From assembly GCA_024278955.1 (NCBI GenBank), contig JAJRSE010000142.1, forward strand, positions 1 to 64,000: DNA of 64,000 bases, written 5' to 3'. The translations under genes were made by a program, and so were the position numbers. The stretch's first letter is position 1; every line of letters starts with the position of its first letter. This stretch comes from Planctomycetota bacterium. GTDB taxonomy: Bacteria > Planctomycetota > Planctomycetia > Pirellulales > Lacipirellulaceae. The notes below the pieces were generated by a model. That model saw only the letters and a list, made by a program, of their open reading frames with translations, was not told the DNA's origin and searched no databases. Of the stretch, positions 46,552-55,797 are shown in pieces.

Positions 46552-47436
46552 CTACGCTACTTTCCTTAGACGGTTGCCGGCACTCTGGACTTTGAAACGG
46601 GGTAAATTATCCCCTTTCCCTTGGATGTGGATTTTTGTCTTCCCACTGACATCTGAAGAGGCTTTGTCCCAAATTTTCCATGGAGCACGATCCTCTTCCC
46701 ACAAGACTTGGAGATGCTGCTTATCGCGAAGGGTATCCATCGGCAGCCAAAACCCATCATGTTGAAACGCATAAAGTTGCTTATCTTGTGCCAAGGATTC
46801 CATTGGTGATCGCTCCCAGATGGAGGAATCCTCTGAGATGCGTTCTAGAGCGCTAGGCTCTAAGACAAAGAAACCACCGTTTATCCGCCCACCGTCCCAG
46901 ATGGGTTTTTCTTCAAACGACTTGACCAGACTATTGTTATCGACAGAAAGTCTTCCGAATCGCCCTGGTGGCCTTACAGCAGCAACAGTTGCTTCACCGC
47001 CATGAGCGTGGTGAAATTCGATGCTCTTGGCAATATCGATATCCGAAACAGCGTCGCCATACGTCATTAGAAAGGTTTCATCCTCAACATGTTTTTCGAC
47101 ACGTTTAAGCCGGCCGCCAGTCTGCGAATGCAATCCCGTATCCACAAGTGTAACTCGCCATGGTTCTGCTGAATTTTCATGTACCTGCACACCACCATCG
47201 CGAAAGTCAATAGTAACATCAGACATGTGCAACGCGTAATTGGCGAAGTACTCCTTGATGATATAGCCCTTATAGCCAAGGCAAATAACAAAATCATTCA
47301 CGCCAAAGTGACTGTACTGCTTCATAATATGCCACAAAATAGGCTGGTCGCCTATTTCGACCATCGGTTTAGGCTTCACACGAGTCTCTTCACTCAAGCG
47401 ACTTCCTAAACCACCAGCTAGAATGACTGCCTTCAT
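46552..47436 (-). CDS. rfbF: Glucose-1-phosphate cytidylyltransferase (RfbF)
   Basis: The enzyme makes CDP-glucose from CTP and glucose-1-phosphate. From ATG 47436 the protein starts with MKAVILAGGLGSRLSEETRV and KPKPMVEIG, the nucleotidyltransferase signature. It continues with the RfbF-typical LWHIMKQYSHFGVNDFVICL. The 294 residues exceed the usual 257 because of about 35 basic C-terminal residues after PWKIWD. The open frame to 47550 lacks support. It is the first gene of the CDP-dideoxyhexose set. Confidence 0.94.
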   Translation of the reverse strand: MKAVILAGGLGSRLSEETRVKPKPMVEIGDQPILWHIMKQYSHFGVNDFVICLGYKGYIIKEYFANYALHMSDVTIDFRDGGVQVHENSAEPWRVTLVDTGLHSQTGGRLKRVEKHVEDETFLMTYGDAVSDIDIAKSIEFHHAHGGEATVAAVRPPGRFGRLSVDNNSLVKSFEEKPIWDGGRINGGFFVLEPSALERISEDSSIWERSPMESLAQDKQLYAFQHDGFWLPMDTLRDKQHLQVLWEEDRAPWKIWDKASSDVSGKTKIHIQGKGDNLPRFKVQSAGNRLRKVA

Positions 47437-47602
47437 GTTTGTTGTTTCCAAGAAGAATTGAAGCGATGAAAATGTCACTTGGGAAGGAAGTATTGATATC
47501 AAAGTACCAGCACTAGGGGGAATCTTAGGAGAAAGCAACTGTTTACTCAAGACTATTCAACCTTGATGCTATCATCGGGTGCAGGAAACGTTCCTGCGCC
47601 TT

Positions 47603-48259
47603 TCAGGCAGGCATTTTGTCGAAGGAATCCATCTCGTGATCAGGGGAGCACGCATCAAGGTTGGGGACTTCTCGGTGCAATCCTCCCGGGCGGCGAATTC
47701 GGATAGTTTCCCAGCCAAGCTTTTTTGGGGCGGTAAAGTCTTTTGTCGGATTATCTCCGATGTAGGTAAACGCCGAGTACGAGGCAAAACGCTGCTCGAT
47801 GGTTTCAAAGGCGCGAGGGTGAGGTTTCCAAAATTCTCGACCCCACTGATCTGTCAAAAGAAGAGTGTCTGAAAATTTCTGCAAACCGAGCGATTCTGCT
47901 TTGCGTTGTTGAGAGATCAACGGCCCATCGCTAATGAAAGCAATTGGCTTCTGCCTTTCCAGAAACGCTTGGGCGTCAGGCAGAATGGTGATTGCCGGTT
48001 TGTGTGATCGGTAGTGATGAACCAAAGACTTGACGATTTCTTCGTCGCATGGCAGGCCCGCCTGGGACAAGGCTTGGTTGAAAATAGATCCTTGCACACC
48101 TTGTTTCAAAAGCATGTGGCAATGTTTGCCAAAAGCAGGGAATCCGAATCGGTCTTGTACCATGCGTCCAACAGCGGCAAATCCGCTTTGTACGTAATCG
48201 CGTTCGAGATACAGGGTATCGTCGATATCCAGCACGAAAACTCTGCGTTGATCTGTCAT
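47603..48259 (-). CDS. HAD-family hydrolase
   Basis: The 218-residue protein has the HAD motifs LDIDDTLY (motif I Asp pair), AFISDGP (motif II), KPHPRAF (motif III Lys) and GDNPTKDF (motif IV). It is a predicted phosphatase with a C1-type cap. It overlaps the ATP-grasp gene by 4 bases. Such pairs occur in surface polysaccharide clusters, but the substrate is unknown. Confidence 0.86.
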   Translation of the reverse strand: MTDQRRVFVLDIDDTLYLERDYVQSGFAAVGRMVQDRFGFPAFGKHCHMLLKQGVQGSIFNQALSQAGLPCDEEIVKSLVHHYRSHKPAITILPDAQAFLERQKPIAFISDGPLISQQRKAESLGLQKFSDTLLLTDQWGREFWKPHPRAFETIEQRFASYSAFTYIGDNPTKDFTAPKKLGWETIRIRRPGGLHREVPNLDACSPDHEMDSFDKMPA

Positions 48260-49215
48260 GCCACGTCTTGCAGTTCGCTTTGGTCGAGGAAAACGGCATC
48301 ATCCCAACGAGTCATTGCAGTTCCCGCTTGCCAGGATAGGTTTGTTGGTAGAGTTTCCGACAAGACTTCTCGGATAAGCAGCTCGACGAAGTCGGCGCCA
48401 GAATGGTGAGCAAGAGGGTAGCCTCCGCCAAAGCGAGGGTTGATTTCGATGATGCGTGTGTTGCGCTGGTTGTCTAGAAACACTTGAAAGCACATCGCCC
48501 CCCAGGGGCATGGAAGCGACTGCGCAAGCTGCTGAGCTAGTTTGATGAGTTCTGGAATTTTTTCGGTCACACATTTAGAGACTTCACCTCCACGAGTTTC
48601 TATCCGTTTGTGGGGCACTGCGACTCGGCACTGTTGGTGGAGGTCGACGTAGAAATTGACCGTATATTCTTGCCCCTCTGCAAACCGTTGAACCAGGGGC
48701 TTGGCGGTTCTTTTGAGATAGAATTCTAATTCTTCCGAATCATGGACGACTTGAACTCCGTGTGAGGCGCTGCCAAATCGCGGCTTGATTACCAGAGGGA
48801 ATTGAGTGTCTTGCGATGGCTCCACGCATTCGATGCCTGGCAAACCTTGGGATTGAAGAAATTGGTCGGTTTTAAGCTTGTCGCTAGCAATAGCGATCGT
48901 TGCTGGATCCGAAACCGCGACGGTAACGCCATTTTTACTGAACCGGTCTCTGTTTTCAGCATAGACGGCGAGCTCGGTGTCTAGGGTGGGAATGATCAGT
49001 TGAATATTTTGTTGGCGGCAATACTGGAGAACGGCATCCACAAAATCGGGGGCGTCGCAGCGCGGCACTATTTTCCAATCATCGGCCAGCCGGCAAGCTG
49101 CTGACCAGGGCGCAGCATCAATGGCGAACACACGTCCCGCCCGCTTGGAGACTGCCTCTCGCACAATTTTTATCAATGCACCTCGACGCCCGGCGCTTGA
49201 GACCAATACATTCAT
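48256..49215 (-). CDS. ATP-grasp ligase
   Basis: The 319-residue protein is of the carbamoyl-phosphate-synthase-like ATP-grasp group. An N-terminal PreATP domain (NVLVSSAGRRGALIKIV) is followed by the ATP-binding part (FPLVIKPRFGSASHGVQVV) and the Mg-binding ending RIIEINPRFGGGYPLAHHSG. It should ligate a carboxylate to an amine, perhaps an amino acid substituent on a sugar, but this is inference. It is coupled to the HAD gene. Confidence 0.85.
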   Translation of the reverse strand: MNVLVSSAGRRGALIKIVREAVSKRAGRVFAIDAAPWSAACRLADDWKIVPRCDAPDFVDAVLQYCRQQNIQLIIPTLDTELAVYAENRDRFSKNGVTVAVSDPATIAIASDKLKTDQFLQSQGLPGIECVEPSQDTQFPLVIKPRFGSASHGVQVVHDSEELEFYLKRTAKPLVQRFAEGQEYTVNFYVDLHQQCRVAVPHKRIETRGGEVSKCVTEKIPELIKLAQQLAQSLPCPWGAMCFQVFLDNQRNTRIIEINPRFGGGYPLAHHSGADFVELLIREVLSETLPTNLSWQAGTAMTRWDDAVFLDQSELQDVA

Positions 49216-49243
49216 TGCGATTCTTTACTCCGTTGAGTGGAAA

Positions 49244-50161
49244 TTATGCGGCTGGAATATGGCACGGAAGAGCAGCAGGCTGTTTGGAGACTCTTGCGAT
49301 GACTTCAAGCCCCCCCAGATGCACCCCGGTCTGACGCCATAGTGCCTGAACCCCGATATGAAATCCTCGTTTCAGGTTACGCACGACCGTATTGCCAACG
49401 GCAAAGGGTTGTCCAACATCGGTGCGTAGAACGTCAAATCCGTTTTTTTGCAAGAGGGCATGAAGCGTGTTTATTGTAAAATGAAATTGATGTTCTTGCG
49501 GGTGCAGATCGCTCCACCGACGACGACGAAGGAAACAGAGAGGTCCGGTGTCCTTGATACGCAAGTAGTTGAAATTTGGGACATAGATTGCCAACAGCCC
49601 CGACGGTTTCAAAAGTTGACGAACTGTCGAGAGCGTATCGGCCGGATCGTGCAAATGTTCAAGGACTCCTAGCATGGTTACAATGTCCATCGAACTAGGA
49701 GAAATAGGAGCCTTCTCCAATACGCAAGCGTGAACCACTGCGTCAGAAGCACTTCGGGCACTTTCGGCGGCGATTTCAACGGGTTCGACTCCTGCGGAAT
49801 CCCAACTGCCACTCTGACTCGCCGCCCGAAGGAAATCGCCGCTGCCACATCCTACGTCAAGTAACTTTCCTGTGGGGGATAGCTCTTGAAGGCGACGGAT
49901 CAGCGGTGTAAAGCGTGCTTGCGAGTGATCTCCGGACCAGCAATAATTGCTGCTGATCGTATGGTTCGTGTCCTCCTTGTAGACAAGAAACGTGCTGTCT
50001 TGGGTTAGTCTGGGATTCGTGTAGACGAGTTTGCAGCGATCGCATCGGACTACGCCAAGCGACACCTGAGAACCATCGAGTTCGTAGACTTCAGAAGTAA
50101 CTTTCTGATAGCCGCTCGCTCCACACGAGTTACATGAAACTCTTTCGGTTTGCAATTGCAT
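49244..50161 (-). CDS. SAM-dependent methyltransferase with N-terminal zinc motif
   Basis: From ATG 50161 (AGAGGA about 9 bases upstream) the protein has 305 residues. Two CX2C pairs (CNSCGAS and CDRCKLVYTNPRL) form the N-terminal zinc-binding region seen in C-methyltransferases of sugar pathways. A class I SAM domain follows with LLDVGCGSGDFL, VEPVEIAAESAR and VTMLGVLEHLHDP. It may methylate a sugar or another cluster product. Confidence 0.86.
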   Translation of the reverse strand: MQLQTERVSCNSCGASGYQKVTSEVYELDGSQVSLGVVRCDRCKLVYTNPRLTQDSTFLVYKEDTNHTISSNYCWSGDHSQARFTPLIRRLQELSPTGKLLDVGCGSGDFLRAASQSGSWDSAGVEPVEIAAESARSASDAVVHACVLEKAPISPSSMDIVTMLGVLEHLHDPADTLSTVRQLLKPSGLLAIYVPNFNYLRIKDTGPLCFLRRRRWSDLHPQEHQFHFTINTLHALLQKNGFDVLRTDVGQPFAVGNTVVRNLKRGFHIGVQALWRQTGVHLGGLEVIARVSKQPAALPCHIPAA

Positions 50162-50295
50162 ATCTTGTAGTCCTCTTTTGGAGCAGTAACCGTGTACCGC
50201 AGGATAAAGCGTCGCGATTTTCAGTCTGTTAGATGCCGGAAATTCCAGGAGATTTTTAACATAAATATCATCAGCGGTTAAGCACACAATGCCTG

Positions 50296-51528
50296 TTAAG
50301 CAGCTTCCGAAGTTGGATTTTCAGTTTCCTTAGCTGCCTTTTTCAAAACCGAGTGTATTGCAGATACCGAAGTTTCGAGATTGGTAGCAGTCAAAGTAGG
50401 GTGTACTAAGAACATCAAGCTTGTCTCGCCTAGTTCTTTGGCCACTTGGAGTCTTTGTGTTGGCTTCCAATGCTCTGGGAACGCTTTTTCTAGGTAGATT
50501 TCGCTACAGCTCCCGGAGTAACACGGCACGCCGCAATCGCGTATCTCTGCGACGATTCTGTCGCGTGACCATCCTTGCTTTAGTCTCTTGTTGCGAACAA
50601 ACGCATAGTATTTATAGTATGCGTGCTTTACTTCGGTCGATGGAGTAGGCGTACGCAAAACTGGATGTTCTTGGCATGCTGCAAATAGCTTTTCCGCGTT
50701 GTGTTGTCTTGTCGACACCCATTCTGGCAGGCGACGAAGGGCAATGCGACCGATGGCTGCTTGCATTTCAGTCATGCGATAATTTGAACCAAAGCTGTCG
50801 TGGACCCAGCGAAACTTATTCGAGGGTGGAGGAGGGCTATAAAAAGCCTCAGGGGTTTTTCCGTGATCTTTGTATCGCCAGGCACGCTGCCATAAGTCAT
50901 GACGGTTGGTGACCAGCATTCCGCCCTCACCGCCAGTTGAGAGTATCTTATCTTGGCAAAAGGAAAACGTGCTAATGTCGCCTATCGATCCCACAGGTTT
51001 CCCTTGATATTCTGCGCCATGAGCCTGAGCACAGTCTTCAATGATGGCCAACTTGTGTTCTCGGGCCAGATTGAGAATCGGGTCCATGTCGCATGGCCAA
51101 CCTGCTAGATGTACTGGGATGACCGCTTTGGTGTTGGAAGTAATCAAAGGCTGAATGGTTTCAGCTGTAATTGTCTGACTCTCTCGGTCGACGTCCGCAC
51201 AAACGGGGCGCGCACCGCAGGCTACCACACTACTGGCGGTCGCAATAAAGGTGCGAGAAGGGACAATGACTTCGTCGCCTGGCCCAATTCCCAGTGCATA
51301 AAGGGCCAGTTCAAGTGCGACTGTGCCGTTGGAGAGGGCGATCGCGTGCTCGCAGTTTGTGAACTTTGCAAACTCCTCTTCAAATGCCCGTCCCTGCTCG
51401 CCGGTCCAGTAATTGACACGTCCCGAGCGAAGTACTTCTGCCACCGAATTAATCATTTCTTCGTCGAACAGGGGCCACGGTGCAAAATCGGAATGCTTTG
51501 TGGGAGATTCGGTTAATTTATTGTTCAT
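50296..51528 (-). CDS. DegT/DnrJ/EryC1/StrS aminotransferase
   Basis: This 410-residue PLP enzyme transaminates a keto-sugar nucleotide. The PLP Lys is in FSFCQDKILSTGGEGGMLV, with the DCAQAHGAEY region upstream. Unlike RfbH in this cluster it keeps the Lys, so it is a true aminotransferase. It lies between the methyltransferase and the GT4-PGT fusion. The sugar is not identifiable. Confidence 0.9.
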   Translation of the reverse strand: MNNKLTESPTKHSDFAPWPLFDEEMINSVAEVLRSGRVNYWTGEQGRAFEEEFAKFTNCEHAIALSNGTVALELALYALGIGPGDEVIVPSRTFIATASSVVACGARPVCADVDRESQTITAETIQPLITSNTKAVIPVHLAGWPCDMDPILNLAREHKLAIIEDCAQAHGAEYQGKPVGSIGDISTFSFCQDKILSTGGEGGMLVTNRHDLWQRAWRYKDHGKTPEAFYSPPPPSNKFRWVHDSFGSNYRMTEMQAAIGRIALRRLPEWVSTRQHNAEKLFAACQEHPVLRTPTPSTEVKHAYYKYYAFVRNKRLKQGWSRDRIVAEIRDCGVPCYSGSCSEIYLEKAFPEHWKPTQRLQVAKELGETSLMFLVHPTLTATNLETSVSAIHSVLKKAAKETENPTSEAA

Positions 51529-51584
51529 CGGAGGCTCGACTACTAGATTACGCGATTATGAAAGCGGAGTTATGGAGGATTTTT

Positions 51585-53504
51585 TCAGGCAGCCCGTCGG
51601 TGTTGTGTTTCGTTCGGTTTGGTTTTCCCCATGTACTTTGGCATCGTAGCGTGCCCCGGAGCACTTACATTACTTCGGCGTACCAGGCTGGAGATCGTCC
51701 ACGCGATTATTTTCAAGTCGAGAAAAAACGAAAGGCGACGGACATACTGGATGTCCCATTCGAATTTTTTCTCCCAATCAATCGCATTCCTTCCGCGCAC
51801 CTGCGCAAGGCCTGTCATGCCGGGTTTTACCTCATGCCTCTTTGCCTGGTCTGGTGAGTAGTGCTTCAGATACTCTTCTAGCAAAGGGCGGGGGCCAACA
51901 AGGCTCATGTCCCCACGCAGGACACTTATGAGTTGTGGCAACTCATCAAGGCTCGTTTTTCGCAGCCAGCGACCAAATTTGGTGAGCCGTATCTCGTCGG
52001 GCAGTAGCTCTCCCGCATTATTACGAGCGTTTGTCATCGTGCGGAACTTTCGGATGGAGAATATCGATCCGTGAAGCCCCGGGCGTCGTTGTGAATACAG
52101 CACTGGTGAGCCGAGTTTTATTTTTACCAGTATTGCAACGACGGCCATCAGAGGTGCGGTGAAAATCAGCACAGGAACCGCAACCAGAAGGTCGAATGCT
52201 CGTTTTCCATGGCGGGTGTAGAACGAAGTCAAGGGCGAGATTTCGTACCGATTTTTTTTCTGCCTAGAATCGCATTTTGATTTCTGAAGTTCTGTAACTT
52301 GCAAAAGCGAATTTTCTACTTTAGGAATAAGAACCTCCTTGCAGTAGTTTTCTAGATAGGCTTTTCTCGCAGCGTCGCCGTACGTTTGTCGAGTCTCTGG
52401 TGTTTCGGTATAGTGCTTTCGCACCGCATCTGCCAACGCAACTGGTTCTGATGGCTTGACGGTGGTTCCACATTGATGGCGCTGAATCATTTCGCCTGCT
52501 TCCCCCTCGATCGCCATTAGCAACGGGCGTCCCGCAGCCATGTAGGAAAAAGTTTTTGAGGGGATCGATACACGTGACATTGGGTCGGGCTTTAAGTGAA
52601 CAAGCAGCATCTCGGACAAGGCATACATTTTTGCGATTTCATGAGGGGGGCGGCGTCCAAGAAATCGCACATTTTCTAGTTGCAGCGTAGTTGCCTGCTG
52701 TTCCAGGCTTGCGTAGTCGACACCGCTGCCAGCGATGACAAACTGTACTTTGGGTAAATCTTTTAGCAATTCCGCAGCCTTCAGGACCGTTTGCAACTGT
52801 TGGCATGGCCCAACTTGCCCAGCATAAAAGATGTTAAACCTCCCATGGAATCCTTCTTGTCTTGCCAGTTGCTCATCTCGTGGTGCCGGAGCAGCACAAC
52901 CGGATGAGGGCCAATGGTAAAGGACTCGTATTTTTTCTGGCGCCACTCCCATTGCGATAAGGTTTTGGCGGTATCCCTTCGTGATGACATGAATGCGGTC
53001 GGCTCTCTTGTAGATGAATTTAGCCACAGCGCGTATTAGCCACAGCAGCAGGCGGTTGTGCAGTATTCCGGTCGCAGCAACACTTTCGGGCCACAGGTCT
53101 ACGACATCTAAGACATAGGGCATGCGTTTCACGCGACTTATCACCCAGGCAGCCAATCCCGTTGGCAGGGCAGACTGATAAACATAAATCACATCTGCCC
53201 GTTTTGTTTGAATCAAACCGATCGTTGCGGCGCTTAGCGCAAAGGAAAAATAGTACAGCGCTCTTTTGAAAACAGATCGGCTGTGATCAGGAAACTGTGC
53301 GACCCGAGTTACAAGGTTCCCGTCGATTATTTCTTGTCTGGAGAATGCTTGCCGATATCCTTCGTAGGTGCGACCATGCGGGTAACAAGGGAAGCTGGTG
53401 AGAACCTGGACCTGATGGCCACGAGTGCCCAGGTCTCGTGCCAGTTCTGTAAATTTGGCTGCTGGCTCAGGCGCAAAGTACTGTGTGAGTAGGAGAATTC
53501 GCAT
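51585..53504 (-). CDS. Fusion: GT4 glycosyltransferase plus initiating phosphoglycosyltransferase
   Basis: 639 residues in one frame. Residues 1-410 are a WcaI/WbuB-like GT4 (start [20 protein letters not shown]; donor loop near [20 protein letters not shown]). Residues about 435-625 are a monotopic PGT of the WbaP/PglC type: [20 protein letters not shown] with the re-entrant helix, [29 protein letters not shown] and PRPLL. The PGT moves a phosphosugar onto undecaprenyl phosphate, and the fused GT4 would add the second sugar. It lies 1 base from the capG-like gene. Confidence 0.9.
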   Translation of the reverse strand: MRILLLTQYFAPEPAAKFTELARDLGTRGHQVQVLTSFPCYPHGRTYEGYRQAFSRQEIIDGNLVTRVAQFPDHSRSVFKRALYYFSFALSAATIGLIQTKRADVIYVYQSALPTGLAAWVISRVKRMPYVLDVVDLWPESVAATGILHNRLLLWLIRAVAKFIYKRADRIHVITKGYRQNLIAMGVAPEKIRVLYHWPSSGCAAPAPRDEQLARQEGFHGRFNIFYAGQVGPCQQLQTVLKAAELLKDLPKVQFVIAGSGVDYASLEQQATTLQLENVRFLGRRPPHEIAKMYALSEMLLVHLKPDPMSRVSIPSKTFSYMAAGRPLLMAIEGEAGEMIQRHQCGTTVKPSEPVALADAVRKHYTETPETRQTYGDAARKAYLENYCKEVLIPKVENSLLQVTELQKSKCDSRQKKNRYEISPLTSFYTRHGKRAFDLLVAVPVLIFTAPLMAVVAILVKIKLGSPVLYSQRRPGLHGSIFSIRKFRTMTNARNNAGELLPDEIRLTKFGRWLRKTSLDELPQLISVLRGDMSLVGPRPLLEEYLKHYSPDQAKRHEVKPGMTGLAQVRGRNAIDWEKKFEWDIQYVRRLSFFLDLKIIAWTISSLVRRSNVSAPGHATMPKYMGKTKPNETQHRRAA

Positions 53505-53505
53505 A

Positions 53506-54639
53506 TTACGCAGCTACAATCCCATCCCATAGGTGCCCCAATTTGGCGGTTCCTAGAATCAACTTCAAGACGCGATACGAGGTGTTGGTCACTTCATATT
53601 CTTTGGGGAGAGGCTGCAGACGATTACTTTCTTGGCTTGCAATGACTAGGTTGACGGATCGTGCAATCGTTTCGGAGTCGCGGCCTGTTAGTACAATGTG
53701 GCCTGAATCCATTGCCTCGGGACGTTCCATGGCGGTTCGCATTGTGACGGCTGGGAAGCCGAGAATCGCGCTTTCTTCGCTAATCGTGCCGCTATCAGAC
53801 AGCGTGCAAGCCGCTTCCATTTGGAGTCGTACATAGTCGTGAAAACCAAATGGCGGGAGAAACTGGATGTTTTTGTGGCACTGAAAATCAAGAGCTTCGA
53901 GCTTTTGTTTCGTGCGAGGGTGCGTGCTGACAATCATTGGCATCTTGTGATGGTCGCAAAGGCAATTCATCGCTTCGAGCAGCTGTGCCAAATGTGCCGG
54001 AATGTCAACATTCTCGGCTCGATGCATACTCACAAGCAAGAAACCCTTCGGTTTCAATTGCAGTTGTTCGAGGATACTGCTTGCTGCAAAGCCAGGTTGA
54101 TTTTGGTCGAGCACTTCGCGCATTGGCGAACCGGTAAGGTAAACTCTCCGAGGATGGATGCCTTCGGCTAATAGGTTACGCCGTGCATGTTCGGTATAGA
54201 CCAAATTGAAATCGCTGATGTGGTCGACGATACGCCGGTTCAGCTCTTCGGGGACGTTGAAGTCGAAGCAACGGTTGCCTGCTTCCATGTGATAGACCGG
54301 AATTTTCATTCTCCGGGCGATTATGGCTGCGAAAGCGCTATTGGTATCGCCAAGGATAAGAACCGCGTCGGGTTGTTCCTTGAGCAAGACTTCCTCGGTT
54401 TTCATCATCACTTCGCCCAAGAGTTTCCCGAGCGAATCTCTGCTAATGCTGAGGAAGTAGTCGGGTTCGCGAACCTGGAGATCTTCAAAGAAGACTTCGT
54501 TCAACTCGTAATCGGAATTTTGGCCTGTGTGGACCAACACATGATCGACATGCTCATCGAGCAAAGCCATGACACGCGAAAGGCGGATAATTTCAGGCCG
54601 AGTGCCGAGAATGGTCACTATTTTGAGGGGGGATACCAT
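53506..54639 (-). CDS. capG: UDP-N-acetylglucosamine 2-epimerase family (CapG/WbjD-like)
   Basis: The 377-residue enzyme is of the non-hydrolysing 2-epimerase family (TILGTRPEIIRLSRVMALLD, VHTGQNSDYELNEVFFEDL, SMHRAENVDIPAHL, SDSGTISEESAILGFPAVTM). Family members include WecB and CapG. The adjacent CapE- and CapF-like genes favour CapG, giving UDP-L-FucNAc. It is separated from the capF-like gene by 33 bases. Confidence 0.88.
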   Translation of the reverse strand: MVSPLKIVTILGTRPEIIRLSRVMALLDEHVDHVLVHTGQNSDYELNEVFFEDLQVREPDYFLSISRDSLGKLLGEVMMKTEEVLLKEQPDAVLILGDTNSAFAAIIARRMKIPVYHMEAGNRCFDFNVPEELNRRIVDHISDFNLVYTEHARRNLLAEGIHPRRVYLTGSPMREVLDQNQPGFAASSILEQLQLKPKGFLLVSMHRAENVDIPAHLAQLLEAMNCLCDHHKMPMIVSTHPRTKQKLEALDFQCHKNIQFLPPFGFHDYVRLQMEAACTLSDSGTISEESAILGFPAVTMRTAMERPEAMDSGHIVLTGRDSETIARSVNLVIASQESNRLQPLPKEYEVTNTSYRVLKLILGTAKLGHLWDGIVAA

Positions 54640-54672
54640 GTTGTTCCTAGCATGGACACATTGAGGAATTTG

Positions 54673-55797
54673 CTACGCAACTTTTTCAAAATACGTGTCG
54701 GCATCTTCCGGCTTAAAGACTTCGTTGCACCAAAACATTGTTAGCAGGTTGTCTTGGCCAACGTTTTCAATTTGATGCGTGTACAAAACAGGAATCGAGA
54801 TGAATTGGGGTGAGTCGCCGGAAACTCGGAATTCGCGCACCTCGGAGCTTTCGACGTGTCGCAACCGAATTGCAGCTTCGCCTTGCAAGACACAAAACCA
54901 TTCGATCTTGCGAGTATGAAAATGGTTTCCTCGTATAACGCCCGGTTTGGTCGTCGAGAAAAATACTTGCCCCGCGTTGGCAATCCGAAGGACTTCGTAC
55001 AGTTTGCCTCGGTCGTCGGTGTGAACTTGAGGGCGATGCGAATGGTCTTCAAGATTTAAGTACGATTCAAAAGTGGAGTAGAGGCTTGTCTCGAAGCGGT
55101 CGGTCAGGTCGGGGACCAGATCTTGCTCGAAATGGCACTGCCGAAAACTCTTCAGTTTTTCTAGCAGATCAGAAATCGAGATTCTGGCAGTCGTGGGAAC
55201 GGCAAGCAGCCCAGAAGCAGCCGGCCTCTGACGCACGAGCTGTAAGATTTCGTCTACGAGGTCGTTGACCCAGACGAAATCGATAGTTTTGTCTTCAAGC
55301 ACCTCGGGGAATTCGCCCTGAGCTAGCTGGTGGCAGAAGGTCGCTACGACCGAGTTGTAGAACGGTTTGCAGCCTGCTCCGTAGACGTTAGGAATCACCA
55401 GCAAGGTGGCAACCTGGCCCTTGCTTTCGTCTGACCAGTCAAGCAGTAGCTGCTCGCAATCTCTCTTCATCTGTCCGTAGACATTGTCGAGTTCGCGTTG
55501 CGTTGAGGAAGTGTAGACCAAGTGAAGGTCGTGGGTACATTGTTGGGCGGCGGAGACGAGTTTTTCGGTCAGCGATCGATTGATCTCAGAAATTTCTTCG
55601 TCGGTGCCACGATTCACCCCGGCAAGGTGGATCACGGTGTCGCACCGGTCGATAAATTCGGCTAGGCGGTCCTCGTCGGCAAAGGCGTCGCGAGGGCAAA
55701 GCTCGACTTCCAAGCCTGCCTCACTCCGCAGTCGACGTGCAATATGCCCGGCGATAAATCCGTTTGGCCCAGTAATCCCAATGACCTGATTGCTCAT
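54673..55797 (-). CDS. capF: CapF-like bifunctional SDR-cupin (UDP-FucNAc pathway)
   Basis: 374 residues: a Rossmann domain (GITGPNGFIAGHIARRL; GQMKRDC in the YX3K position region) followed from about 255 by a cupin (VIRGNHFHTRKIEWFCVLQG, VLYTHQIENVGQDNLLTMFW). This domain order and the C-terminal VFKPEDADTYFEKV are those of CapF/WbjC, which epimerises C3 and reduces C4 in the UDP-L-FucNAc pathway. It overlaps the capE-like gene by 4 bases. Confidence 0.92.
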   Translation of the reverse strand: MSNQVIGITGPNGFIAGHIARRLRSEAGLEVELCPRDAFADEDRLAEFIDRCDTVIHLAGVNRGTDEEISEINRSLTEKLVSAAQQCTHDLHLVYTSSTQRELDNVYGQMKRDCEQLLLDWSDESKGQVATLLVIPNVYGAGCKPFYNSVVATFCHQLAQGEFPEVLEDKTIDFVWVNDLVDEILQLVRQRPAASGLLAVPTTARISISDLLEKLKSFRQCHFEQDLVPDLTDRFETSLYSTFESYLNLEDHSHRPQVHTDDRGKLYEVLRIANAGQVFFSTTKPGVIRGNHFHTRKIEWFCVLQGEAAIRLRHVESSEVREFRVSGDSPQFISIPVLYTHQIENVGQDNLLTMFWCNEVFKPEDADTYFEKVA

